From NCBI GenBank assembly GCA_050084515.1, contig CM114275.1, positions 26,846,001 to 26,910,000 of the forward strand: DNA of 64,000 nt, read 5' to 3'. Below are positions 10,196 through 19,956 of the stretch, piece by piece; the first letter of the stretch is position 1, and each line of letters opens with the position of its first letter. The DNA is from Blasia pusilla. Its lineage: Eukaryota > Marchantiophyta > Marchantiopsida > Blasiales. The notes beneath the pieces were generated by a model that was not told the DNA's origin, did no database searches, and saw only the letters and a program-made list of their open reading frames with translations. The translations under genes and the position numbers were made by a program.

Positions 10196-12034
10196 CTGCC
10201 GCATGAAGTTTCCCCATTGTCTCATACGTACAGTCCACCAACTCAACCAAGAGCACAACTCTTTGTACTTCCCCTCAATTGGATGCTTCCTCCACCACCC
10301 ATGAAGTTCTTCCTGGCATTCCATGGCCTGCTTCAAGGTTTTGATGTCCTTGCAGCATTGGAGTAGAGTCACATGCTCTGTCCTCTTATTCTCCTTGATG
10401 CAAGATTTGGTGTACCGGGTCACAGACTGTTGCCAATGGAAAGCATCCGACCTTTCCCTCTCCGGTTGAACCTTTCCACCCCAGAACACTTCCCGGATAG
10501 CAATCCACCCAGGTTGTGCATTGTCCGCCATGAACCCATAAATTTCCGAAGGTGGCCTTTTGTTTTCCTTCACCACCTCCAATAAGAGTAACCAGCACAT
10601 CTTCAAATTGCCAACGTCTTCTGCCTTTACTTCACAGACAAATATAGTTTTGAGTCCCTTCTCCACATGGTCATAAACGAGAGCACCCATCGTCAACCAT
10701 CCGTTCAGCACTCTGTAGCAAATATCAAAGCTTACCCAGCTGCCGTAAAGATCTTCCCCTTCCCTCATTCGATCTATAAGATCGAGGCCACTCGACGGAC
10801 CTGTGGTTGACATTTTGAAGACATAGGCCCTGGATCCCTCGCCTCCTTGGCCCATGAACTACCATCTCTGAATGAATGGAAATCTGGAGTTGGCCTTGAT
10901 TCTGGCGATGACATCCATTTCGGCCGTCTTTCCATCCAGAACTCGTATTTGAAGCACCAAATTCCGGAAGCATTCAAGATCAGCGAGAAATGCGAGATTT
11001 TCCCAGAGTTGTTTATCCTCAGCCGCCGTGATCTCACCCTGTCTAGGGATTCCAAGCAATTGTTCACAAATTTGTGATGCCGTTGTGAGCTTGATCACTC
11101 CGGGCTTTGAGCCCGGAGAGTTTCTGTAGACCTCGGAAACTTTCTTCGCCACATCCTCCTTGATGTGTCTCTGAATTGCATTGGTCACAGGATGAGTGTG
11201 GGAGCCAACATGAACTGCAAGCCTTGTGTACTCTGACGTGGAGCCCAAGTCGTGGACAATGAAAAATATGTATGCAGGACACGCTCCAACGCAGAAGGGC
11301 GATGCCTGACAATGAGGACATCGATGGCCTCCCGGCGGTATGGTGGCATCGACCTCGTATGGAGTTTGCATTCTTGGGGAATTGCAGCGTATTGACTCTT
11401 TGTTGCGCTCTAGATACGGGCATGCTGGACTTCTACACTCCAAGGCTCCAACGCATTGGTGGCGAGAGACAATCCAAGGACCATCTGGGATTGAAGCACT
11501 AGTCCGTTGAAGCCTGCATCATCGATGATAATCAGACTTTCTGTCCATACCCTTCATGCGTCCTCCATCTTTCTTTTGAGCAGAAGCAGCAAGTGGACGC
11601 AACTCAAAAATGCAATTACCATCGTACGTGGGTGGCGGCTCGTCGACAAGAATGTGCTTGAACATTTTCAAGGCCAGAGACGAAAGCAAACTATTGCCTG
11701 ATACTCGCAAGAGGAAGGAGTAGGCGGACAGAGGGCCCGGTTGGTGTCCAACAGATCCACTGAGGTTGATAACATCCGGAATCTCTTCAGGAAGAACAAC
11801 ATTGTTACAAGCGTGTGAAGTTGGAGTCGAAGCCGGATCTACTGAGCTAGGAGTTGCAAACGTAGAGCTCCGAGCACCAGGAAATTCTCGACCGTCTACT
11901 TGGGAAACAGACGAATTCAAGGGCAGGCCGTAAACTCTGTATTGACCATTTGCTAGAGGTAGGAGATTCCATACTTTACGGTCTGTAGTCACTGGCTGGA
12001 CTGGCTCACCTATTATGTCCTCCGTACCGTCCAT
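10196..12034 (-). pseudogene. Mutator-like transposase, first exon (zinc-finger and DDE-like core)
   Basis: One reading frame of about 610 codons runs from 12034 to the donor at 10195, broken only by a TGA (about 11520) and a TAG (about 10860). After a Ser/Pro-rich N-terminus there is a cysteine/histidine region: CVGALECRSPACPY, HRCPHCQASPFCVGAC and an ending HVGSHTHP. This is like the WRKY/GCM1-type fingers at the start of MULE transposases. The later part has SWVSFDICYRVLNGW (first Asp), GFMADNAQPGWIAIREVFW (second Asp) and RSDAFHWQQSV, matching the D...D...(C/D)xxH layout of the MULE core. Family assignment rests on this layout and on the 9-bp duplication. Confidence 0.62.
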
Positions 12035-12260
12035 CCTAACATCCTTGGATACAAAGATGGTTCCAATTTGGAGAAGAAATCAAACAGAGAGAATTTTTTC
12101 ATCCACTGCTATGAAAGACTCAAGAGCTTGCTGTCGAACGATTTTTGATTGAGGAAGGGCGGCGAGGGCCGCCACAAGTGAGCTTCACATAATTATCCAT
12201 TCCCAGAAATTTTTTACGGGAGGAGAGTGAGAATGAGATTGAGAATGAGAATGAGAATTT

Positions 12261-12270
12261 TTAATTTATA
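12261..12270 (-). promoter_or_regulatory. Candidate TATA box of the transposase gene
   Basis: Minus strand TATAAATTAA lies about 230 bp upstream of the first ATG of the transposase frame. With the TATA box at 13292 on the other strand it frames a 1-kb divergent promoter region. Confidence 0.4.
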
Positions 12271-12494
12271 GTGAATAGGAAATCAGATACTCATGACAGA
12301 ATTTTACTGACAAGATGAAGTTAGGTAGGTGAAATTGTGTGACATAATGGATTCAATTCTGTTGCAACCGATTCAATTTTGTTGCAATGTGTTACCGAAT
12401 TTGGGAAGCAGACACGTGGGTTTGAAGCACACTTCATTTTGTTGGAACCCATCGGAGTCCTGGTAACTCAACAATTAACCCAAGCTAAGCGAAG

Positions 12495-13205
12495 CCTGCA
12501 ACTCATCGGCTTCGGACGGGTTGCACGCTTCTGCCTTACCTTCAAACGCAAACATGATCGAAGCTGGCAACCTGTCGCTCTCCGACGAGTTGCTCGGATA
12601 CCGCTCCTTCTTGCCTGAAGATGGCAGAGGCTTGTAACCCTTCGGCATCTAACGGGTTGCCGAATTATCTCACGGTGTAACACTTACATGAAGGAAGCAT
12701 GCAAACCGTCTGTTCCCGATGAGTTCCGCGGGTGCCGCACCTTCTTGCCCAAAGACGGAAAGCCGTGCAACCCGTCGCCCTCCGACGGGTTGCGCAAGGG
12801 CCTCGCCTTGTTTTGCTTACATGAAGGAAGCGTGCAACCTGTCGGCCTCCGACGAGTTGCACGAGAAGCCCGCGTTGTTAACCCTTGGCGAGCGTGCAAC
12901 GATCTCCGGCGGGAGCGTGCAACCCAAGCGCGATCTCGTCTCCGGCGGGTTGCGCGGGTACCGTCCGTTCTTGTCGAAGACGGCGGAGGGGCTCAACCTT
13001 TTGGCGGGTTGCTCGCGCACCTCGCTTTATCTTCGGCGGAGGCGCGCGAACTGTTCTCGCGAAGTTGCGCGGGTACCTCGCGTTCTTGGCCGAAGACGGC
13101 GGAGGGGCTCAACCTTTTGATCTCCGACGGGTTGCTCGCGCACCTCGCTTTATCTTCCCAAGACGGCGGAGGCGCGCAACCTGTCGGACTCCGACGGGTT
13201 GCCAT
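12495..13205. repeat. Palindromic repeat cluster II (divergent promoter region)
   Basis: About ten copies of the same palindrome, several strongly diverged, in GC-rich sequence between the two genes. The best copies are at about 12766 and 13176. No coding sequence is seen here; short frames are artefacts of the repeat. Confidence 0.75.
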
Positions 13206-13291
13206 TTTTCACGTCCAGACTTCCGTAACGGCTGGCACGTCGCCGTCGAAAGGACGACGCGACCCAACGGTGAGCCCAACGGCTAGAAAAG

Positions 13292-13299
13292 TATAAATA
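13292..13299 (+). promoter_or_regulatory. TATA box of the plus-strand gene
   Basis: TATAAATA in the context AAAAGTATAAATAGCGC. Transcription would start near 13320, leaving a 5' leader of about 220 bases before the ATG at 13546. Confidence 0.6.
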
Positions 13300-13545
13300 G
13301 CGCTCATTTCCGGTTTCTCATTTCGCGATCTCCATTGCTCTCCCGCGCAGCAGCTGATCAGATACCAAGGGGTGTTTCACACGGCGAGTCATCGCGAGAC
13401 GATACAAGGGAACGAGAGCGAGACGGTTCGACCGAACGATCACGAGACGATTCGAGCAACCCATCAAGGCGACTCATCTCCGCATCTGCAAGGGGACCGA
13501 TCAAGCGATTCATCGTGGACATAGGTGGAGGCATTTCCGGGAAAA

Positions 13546-14253
13546 ATGACGAGGAAAAAAGCTCCAGCAAAAAAGTTTGGGAGCTTCACTCCGAAGTCCA
13601 TTAGGACTCCTTCGTTAGCATCTCCAGGGCCTCGTTCGGCAAATGAGATAAGGTAGCAAGAAATCGAGGAGCGGGAAAGGGAAGCAGAGATGCACATCCA
13701 AGAGCTTCTTGCAAAACGTGTACAAGAGGTGCTCGATAAATAGAACGCAGAGGCTGAGATGTCGCAGGCCTTGAAGAAAAGGATCGCCAACGAAAAGTGA
13801 GAAAAGAAGCGTCTAGACGCGTCCGTAAGGAGAGCAGAATTGGCTAAAGCGAGGAGGGAAAAAGAAATAGCCATTGATGATAGCCCTGCCCGTCCAACCG
13901 AAAGTGTTGAGATGCGGGAAATGTCCCCGATGAAGTCCGAGGACACAACCAATATAGCGGAAATGGCAGAAGTTCAAATCCCGGACGATGAGGTCATGAG
14001 GACCGCCAGCGTGAAGATGGTGGACATTGCCGAAGAAGCAGGAGAGGGGTCATCCTCGTCTCCAAGCCCAGCGGAAGAAATCAACCTCTATCGGATCGAC
14101 AAGTTCCCAGTGGACTTGCCAGCTGTTGTCTCAGACAAGTTGGCAGGTCAAGAAACGGACCCAATCTTCGAGCGGGTAAGAGAGGATCTGGGTTTTTTGA
14201 ATTATGTGAAGGCCCATCTTGCAATTCATTGGCAATTCAATGTAGCTAATTGA
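13546..14253 (+). pseudogene. Plus-strand gene of the Mutator-like element, exon 1 (coiled coil)
   Basis: A single frame starts at the ATG at 13546 with a basic N-terminus (MTRKKAPAKKFGS). It then has a long E/R/K-rich heptad-like stretch (EIEERERE, LAKRVQEVLDK, ALKKRIANEK), so a coiled coil of roughly 80 residues, followed by an acidic Ser-rich linker. Three in-frame stops interrupt it: TAG at 13654, TAG at 13741 and TGA at 13798. Each is one C-to-T change from CAG or CGA. The frame ends with LGFLNYVKAHLAIHWQF. The protein is not recognised, but it continues into the methyltransferase-like region downstream. Confidence 0.55.
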
Positions 14254-14285
14254 TCTTGTCCCGGTTCTGACAAATGGTAAAGCAG

Positions 14286-14746
14286 ATGGCACTGATGGAG
14301 GGCCACAATGCCCCGAGAATTCCACTCTTCCGATTGCAGACAATTGAGTACTTCCTCGAAATTCAGTCTGACGAGGATATTGCAAAGCTCAAACAATCGG
14401 CGACAACAACATCCTACGTCGACAACTTCCCTCCGTTCTATGTTCAGCCTTACGATGAGCATAGAACCCAAGCCCTGGTTACGGAGGAGGACTTGGAAAA
14501 GCTCGACACATTCTAGAGGATGAGAGACCAGGATTTCAGAAGGCAAGTAGAGGGCACGAAATTCATCTGGATGAGGAATCTGCATTTCTTCATCTAGGAT
14601 GGAAATCACAGGTTCATGGCGTGGACAAAGTTTGCAAAGGAGCGCCCAAACTCCTTGGAGGCACATTTTTGCGTGAAGGCAGTGGTCCTTCATCCATACC
14701 CTCATCACATGGCGAAGGTGGAGATGGCCATGCATGCCATGAACAC
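14286..14746 (+). pseudogene. Plus-strand gene of the Mutator-like element, exon 2
   Basis: The exon probably starts after AAAGCAG at 14285 and ends at a strong donor (AACAC|GTAAGT). The frame reads MEGHNAPRIPLFRLQTIEYF, then FPPFYVQPYDEHRTQ, and continues through two in-frame TAG codons (14514 and about 14595) into a tail rich in Met, His and Ala. Both TAG codons sit where CAG (Gln) would fit. I do not recognise the domain. Confidence 0.5.
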
Positions 14747-14763
14747 GTAAGTTTCTTCTTGCT

Positions 14764-15262
14764 GCAAACCGTCAGACTTCGACAAGTTGTTTGGGTCGCC
14801 ACTGTTGTTGGGATGCTTTTGGCCAAACGCAACTCGTCGGACTCCGACGAGTTGCTCGATTGATGAATCGTTTAGGATGTTTTTGGCCGAAAGCAACTCG
14901 TCGGACTCCGACGAGTTGGTCGAATGATGAATGGGTTAGGATGTTTTTGGCCGAGAGCAACTCGTCGGAGTCCGACGAGTTGCTTGAATCGAAGCTATTT
15001 TTGGAGGTTTTTTATTTTTTGCCAAAAGCAACTCGTCGGAGTCCGACGGGTTGCATTCGGAAGTTGGAAGCTACCTTTTTCGCATCAAATTGTAGCTTTC
15101 ATTGCAATTGCGCAACCTGTCGGACTCCGACGGGTTGCTATGTTCACTTTTGATACGCACTATCTGAGAACCTGTCGGAGTCCGACGGGTTGCATAATTT
15201 AGCTCGTTGCTAGAATCCGACCTTGAGCTCTGACGACCCGTCGGAGTCCGACGGGTTGCAGG
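14764..15262. repeat. Palindromic repeat cluster III, with a 64-bp tandem array
   Basis: Eight palindromes lie inside the intron 14747-15309. The copy at 14829-14855 is a perfect 27-bp palindrome: a 13-bp arm GCAACTCGTCGGA, a central C, then the complement. The first three strong copies sit in tandem units of exactly 64 bp that start at 14811, 14875 and 14939. Confidence 0.88.
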
Positions 15263-15309
15263 AACCCATGTAACTTACAAATTTTCTGAAATTGAGTTTG
15301 GATGTGCAG

Positions 15310-17338
15310 GATTGTATCGGAGGGGAATGTCACCCACCACTGGATCCAGGATTGCGATCGGGTGAAGAAGGTGCTTACGACGCACCCGACAGAGTACAAG
15401 GGGTTTTTGGGTGACGCCCTGGTAAATCAGATGCTTGCAAAGGGTGCAGAGATCAAAAAGAAGACTTGGGCAAATAAGTTTATTCCCCAAGATGCAACCG
15501 TCACAATCCTTTGTTGGTCGAAGATACAGGCCGCGAAGAAGAGCGTTGCATTGGAGCTGGAGCGGAGGGAGAAAGTATCTGGGTCTGAGCGCGCGAAATT
15601 CATCCAAGCTGCAGTATCTACAGCCACAAAGTACACGGCAAGCAAGATGCAGCGCTACATCAGCATTCTCAACCCTGAACTTGGTCCGGAGTTTTACAAG
15701 GAGCTGAAGGCGATTATCAAGCGCCAGCGGAAAAGGGATGAAGATCCACAAGGTCGGATTGGGGAGAAAGTGTCCTTGGATCGCGTGCATTGGTTTGCGT
15801 TGTTTGGAATAAGCGAGTTTAGGAGGATCTGACTGATGAAAATCAGTCTCGAGGGCACAGAGGCCTAGAAGAGGGCGGCACACCATCCTCCGGGTGTGTC
15901 TGATCCAATGATCTCCCACTGGCTCCGCGAATGGTCAGTCTGGGACGCGTTGCGGGTTATCGAGAAGTCCATGTTGGACGGTCTCCAAGCGGAGCTCAAA
16001 AGATTAGAGTCCATTCCGGATGAAGCAAACCTAGAAAGTGTTGTAGATTTCGAGGTTTGGCTCGATGACATCCGGGACAAGCCCATCAAAAACCCAGGTT
16101 TCAAGACAATGTTCAAGGATTGCATCCTTCCTCAGGCAGACCTTGACGAAGAAATCGAGGGGAACAAAAGGGATCTCGCAAAGAAGAAGCGAGATCTTCA
16201 GGAGCAGGCGGCCGATTTAGTTCGACTAAGAGCTGCCCAATGGATGCTCTTCAGGTACCTCGTCCATTGCAAGAATGCAGGTACCTGGGGGAAAATACCG
16301 GCAGTCTGCAAATTGTGGGCTTTGCTCTTGATGGAGAGACATTCTCCATGTACGACACGGAGATGGCTCAGCACATGTCCGATTGGGAGATGGAGAATTG
16401 CCCGATTTGGCTTGACTTCAACGACCCTGAAGACATCACTGAGAAAGATTTTTGCGTGCTTCATGATGCAATGGCCGCAGGACGGGACGACATCCCCAAT
16501 TTTGTGCAGCCTGAAGACTTCTTTGGAAGAGATGCGGAAGAGCAAGCCCTCAAGACAGCTGAGTTGGCTTCCAAGGTCCGCACAGCCAAAGACAAATCCA
16601 CAGCGGGTCTCAAAGGCAAGGCGAGGGGAGGGAAGAATTCTGAGGCCGAGTCTTCCGAAAGAGAGGCTGAAGATTCAAGGCCAGAAGCCGGAATCGTCCG
16701 GGCGAGCGGAGAGAGAGGGTCGGACCAGGTCCTCCGCGAAAAAAATTCCACTAGAGTCTGAGGTCATAGAGACTCCGACAAGCCGACCGCAGACTTGGGA
16801 GAAGCGGAAGCGAGAGGTGCTAGGGTTGTCCCAAGGAGAATACAGTCCATCATCTTTGGGAAGACATAGAGAAACAACGACCCAGACAAGCGTCCTCCTT
16901 CAGTTCACGAATTTACTGGATGAGCTGAAAATTTTCAGTTCTCAAGCGTCGACACCCGCCATTGATAAATTGAAAACGCAGGGACGGAAGCTTCAACGAA
17001 ACGGACACGCTCCCTGGACGGTGAATGGAGTGGTCGAAGAGGTGGCGGTGGATCTATTGATCTCTGATCTGCCCTCGGGGTTGCGATTGTGGGACGAGAA
17101 TCCGTCGGACGGGGTAACTGACTGGAATGTTCCCCTCTCTTATGACCAGATCGCGCTCTTGTTTTCATTTGTAGACGCTTATCTGAGTGACAGGGGCTGC
17201 TTCTTAGTTTTGACTGGAGGGAGCAAGGATGAGGTTTTCAACCTCCAGTGCGTCAAGAGGTCGCTGAAGTGGAGGACGGCGCAATCGTGGATCATCAAGA
17301 ACGAGTACCCACTCCGATCCGCGACGAGTCAGATCCGG
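15310..17338 (+). pseudogene. Plus-strand gene, large exon ending in methyltransferase-like motif IV
   Basis: The exon lies between an acceptor (GGATGTGCAG) and a donor (CCGG|GTAAGG). The first 170 residues are basic and helical. A TGA and a TAG follow at about 15830-15870, then MISHWLREWSVWDALRVIEK and a short coiled coil. The frame shifts near 16250 and back near 16740 around an acidic/basic low-complexity linker. The last 120 codons read VEEVAVDLLISDLPSGLRLW, then PLSYDQIALLFSFVDAYLSD and RGCFLVLTGG. This resembles motif IV of N4/N6 amino-methyltransferases (xxDLIxxDPPYxxxxxW, then a helix and RGGxLxL), with DPPY replaced by DLPS. Catalysis is therefore doubtful. Confidence 0.5.
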
Positions 17339-17379
17339 GTAAGGCTCTATTCCTGTCTCCAGATTGTATATCTCCGATG

Positions 17380-17690
17380 TTGTTTTTGTCCATGAGCAAC
17401 CCATCGGAAGGCGACAGGTTGCTGGCTTAGAGTAGCCCATGCTTGGCTGAGAGCAATCCGTCGCTTTCCGACGGGTTGCATCTTTCCCAGAAACACAGGA
17501 AAAATGCATTACCACCTGCAACCCATCGGGTTCCGACGGGTTGCAGTTGCTTATGGTTTTTCCCTGTGTTTCACGAAAGCTGCAACCCGTCGGAAAGCGA
17601 CGGGTTGCTCTCAGCCAAGCATGGGCTACTCTAAGCCAGCAACCCGTTGCCTTTCGACGGGTTGGTCATGGACAAAAACAACCCGTCGGA
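17380..17690. repeat. Palindromic repeat cluster IV: a ~300-bp near-perfect hairpin
   Basis: The block 17384-17481 (TTTTTGTCCATGAGCAAC ... GACGGGTTGC) recurs as its reverse complement at 17581-17682. The inner flanks (AGAAACACAGGAAAAA and TTTTTCCCTGTGTTTC) also pair, around a central palindrome at about 17518-17545. Five smaller palindromes lie inside the arms. The whole structure is in the intron 17339-17814. Confidence 0.85.
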
Positions 17691-17814
17691 CTCCGACAGG
17701 TTGCTCCAATGTTAGTATTTAAAAAAAGTTCTCTAGGGTCAAGCGGAGTTCTTTGGTGACGTGTTGCACATTATGCCAAGTTGCTGACATTGTTTCCAAC
17801 GTGCTTCTTTACAG

Positions 17815-18416
17815 ATGGACCACTCCTACGTTTATTGATTCATTCGGCCCGAGCACAACTTCCAGGTGTTCAAGATCCAAGATCCTGTGGATCCATGCTC
17901 AGATGGGTACAACTTAGATAGTTTGTACAATTCCCCCCGGGAATTTACATGCAAGACGGTACCCCACTTCTTGGAGGAAGGGAAAAGTCGCCAGCCTTGA
18001 TGCAAATGCTCATCGAGCTCTGCTCAAGGCCAGGTGATTTGGTGTTCGACTTAGTGGGACTTTCAAGGGCAAGTATCAAAGGCGCATGGCACAGTGGCAG
18101 GAACATTCTCTGCCTCGAGGGAAGGCAGGAACTGTTTGACCTTTGCAAGGAGGCAAAGGCAGAATATGAAAGGCTCGTTGGGGCGTACAACTCTCCACCA
18201 AAGCCGAGAGCTCCGGTTCCAGACCCACCATTGGTAGTGACACCATCGTCACTTCCAACGATTCCGAAAATTGGGAGGGCAAGGTCGAAAGTAATTTTGC
18301 AAGAGCTCTCGGATGATGACGAGTGAGTTCAAAGAACTCAAGGACCCAGCTTGACTACAGCGTTTAGAGTAGGGAGTTTTTTGATGATGAGGCAAAAGAT
18401 TTCATAGAATAGATCA
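17815..18416 (+). pseudogene. Plus-strand gene, exon with methyltransferase-like X/I region
   Basis: After the acceptor (TTTACAG, ending at 17814) the frame has a TGA at 17836 and a frameshift near 17945. It then gives GREKSPALMQMLIELCSRPG, DLVFDLVGLSRASIKGAW and SGRNILCLEGRQELFDLC. This fits the C-terminal block of beta-class amino-methyltransferases (KPxxLxxxLI...PGDxVLDPFxGSGTTxxAA...GRxxxGxE). The AdoMet motif DPFxGxG reads DLVGLSR, so cofactor binding is doubtful. A Pro-rich tail and an acidic end (LQELSDDDE, stop at 18324-18326) follow. Motif order (IV before X/I) matches the beta class. This could be a pseudo-enzyme or simply decay. Confidence 0.5.
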
Positions 18417-18554
18417 AATGTACAGTTCCGAGCTTTTTTTGGATGTAATAAAGGAGAAGATTTTTTCAAACGATGGTGGTGCTTCTAAAATTTTGCTGAA
18501 TATCTTTTATGTCTTTTCGAATGTGATGGTCTATGTACTCCGCGCACTTCTATT

Positions 18555-18655
18555 TTGCAATCTGTCGGATTTCTCCTCCTTGCAACTTTTCACTTTTTGA
18601 CCACTACACCTTTTTAACCACTTCCAGGCAACCTGTCGGATTTCGACAGGTTGCC
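18555..18655. repeat. Palindromic repeat cluster V
   Basis: Two copies; the second (18628-18654) is a near-perfect palindrome with arm GCAACCTGTCGGA. Confidence 0.75.
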
Positions 18656-18770
18656 TGATCGGACTCTTTCCCTGTTGGTCCAACTTCAGAGGCAGTCTGG
18701 CGAGCTTCTTCACTTTGGCACCTTTCCCTCAACTCGTAAAAGAAGGTGTAGGCTTCTTTTCTTCTCTCAG

Positions 18771-19093
18771 ACGTGTTGGATTCCTACTACCTATGGGATT
18801 GCCATCATGGTATTACCAAGGATGGAGCACATATTGATATTGGATGGGTGTCACATTGCAGAGCGTACAAGATATACTGCCGAGGAAGGCGGTGGGACTC
18901 AAATCAGGTTACATGGGACCGTTATGGTGTACCTAGGGGAGGGCCAAGGCTCTCGAATTCGCCAACATTTTCGATCCCCGTCTACAATCGGCCAAAGGAG
19001 CCACTTGTATCCCAGGACATTCCTTTTGTACAGGAACCTAGGAGAGTTAGGAGTAAATTTGTAGATGACGAGGCTGAAGAAATCATAGACTAG
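18771..19093 (+). pseudogene. Alternative terminal exon of the plus-strand gene
   Basis: An acceptor (CTTCTCTCAG, ending at 18770) precedes an open frame of about 105 codons with SYYLWDCHHGITKDG, GWVSHCRAYKIYCRGRRWD and an acidic end EEIID before a TAG. It is the second copy of the terminal exon created by the local duplication. Function unknown; several Cys, His and Trp residues suggest a small folded domain. Confidence 0.4.
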
Positions 19094-19235
19094 GTCAAAT
19101 GTACATTTCCGAGGTTCCTTCGGAGGTAATAAAGGACGAGATTTTTTCAATCAATAATGGTGTTTGTAAAAGTTTGCTGGAAAATTTTTTTGGACTTGTG
19201 GATTGTGTTCTTTTAGCTACTCAGAATTATAATTT

Positions 19236-19338
19236 TGCAACCCGTATGATTCCGACGGGTTGCAACTTTAAGCTTTTTGCCCACTGCAACTTTTTAACCA
19301 TTTCTAGGCAAGCTGTCGGATTCCGACAAGTTGGGTGC
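19236..19338. repeat. Palindromic repeat cluster VI
   Basis: Two copies at about 19237-19263 and 19308-19334, at positions equivalent to cluster V in the duplicated 3' segment. Confidence 0.75.
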
Positions 19339-19859
19339 TTGAGTGATCGGACTCTTTCCTTGTGAGACCAACTTCTGATGTATTGTGGCGGGCTTCTTAA
19401 CTTTTGGCTCGTTCCCCTACATTCGTCAAACCAGTTGTAGGCTTCTTTTCTTGTCTAAGATGTGCAAGATTCCTACTACCTGTCAGATTGCCATTTCAGA
19501 TGTCAGAAAGTTGGTTATGAGGCAATTCAGGGAAGGCCATGATGTAGGCAATAATCCCTGCAAAAAGAGAGGTTGGCATCGTACCGATGCGCATCCGGGT
19601 GGTCCTCCAACAAAAATACCCACGGGCACTGCTCATTGTAGACCGAGACAGCCAATGTGAAGAAACTTAGGCTCACATGGAGAGTGATGGAAAAATGTTT
19701 GTAGTGGTCTTATGATGTCTATTTTTTTTTCGCCCCTTGGAAAAAGGAGGTTTCTTTAGGGCCAAATGTGGACCACTGCCTACTCTCTTCTAAAGATTTC
19801 ATGAATATGAAAGCAAACAAAAATTTCAAATATGTCAAAAAGTTTTGAAGAGAGGAGGC

Positions 19860-19947
19860 GGATTTGGCCCTTTTTTTTGAAGAGATAATCTCCTCTCTTC
19901 CTCTCTTCCTCTCCTCTCTTACTCTCTCCTGCCAGAATACCAGCCCC
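19860..19947. repeat. Right terminal inverted repeat of the Mutator-like element
   Basis: Pyrimidine-rich complement of the left end (TCTCCTCTCTTCCTCTCTTC, then CTCTCCTGCCAGAATACCAGCCCC). The 9-bp duplication CCCTCACTT follows at 19948-19956. Confidence 0.7.
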
Positions 19948-19956
19948 CCCTCACTT

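Larger units (their letters stand above)
18358..19500 (+). repeat. Tandem duplication of the 3' terminal exon/UTR segment
   Basis: 18358-18815 and 19060-19500 are diverged direct copies. Both hold GATGA(C/T)GAGGC...ATAGA.TAG followed by TCAAATGTACA, GTAATAAAGGA, a palindrome, TGATCGGACTCTTTCC and GGATTCCTACTACCT-like text. Each copy carries a possible terminal exon end with an acidic peptide (DDEAKDFIE or DDEAEEIID) and a stop. Confidence 0.7.
7639..19947. mobile_element. 12.3-kb Mutator-like element inserted in the copy A integrase
   Basis: The insertion is flanked by a perfect 9-bp target duplication, the size typical of Mutator-like elements. Both ends share purine-rich inverted repeats: the left has GGTAAGAGGAGAGGAAGAGA, the right (reverse complement) AGTAAGAGAGGAGAGGAAGA, and both start with GG. 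Inside are two divergent genes from a shared promoter region (12.2-13.3 kb): a minus-strand transposase-like gene (8.1-12.0 kb) and a plus-strand gene (13.5-19.1 kb) ending in a methyltransferase-like domain. About 35 palindromic repeats fill the non-coding parts. Both genes carry stops or frameshifts, so the copy is probably inactive. Confidence 0.8.

Noticed and set aside
12379-13296. Overlapping frames of 60-200 codons on both strands (for example 12688-13296)
   Set aside because: They arise from GC-rich palindromic repeats without stops in the promoter region; compositions mirror the repeat in every frame.
13546-14746. Reassigned stop codon (TAG or TGA read as an amino acid)
   Set aside because: Several TAG codons replace Gln, but TGA stops, frameshifts and unrelated TAG positions (for example replacing Ser or Glu) occur as well. 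Decay by C-to-T change explains them more simply.
9565-19338. CRISPR array
   Set aside because: The repeats are palindromic but spaced irregularly, lie in introns of a eukaryotic transposon, and have no cas genes nearby.
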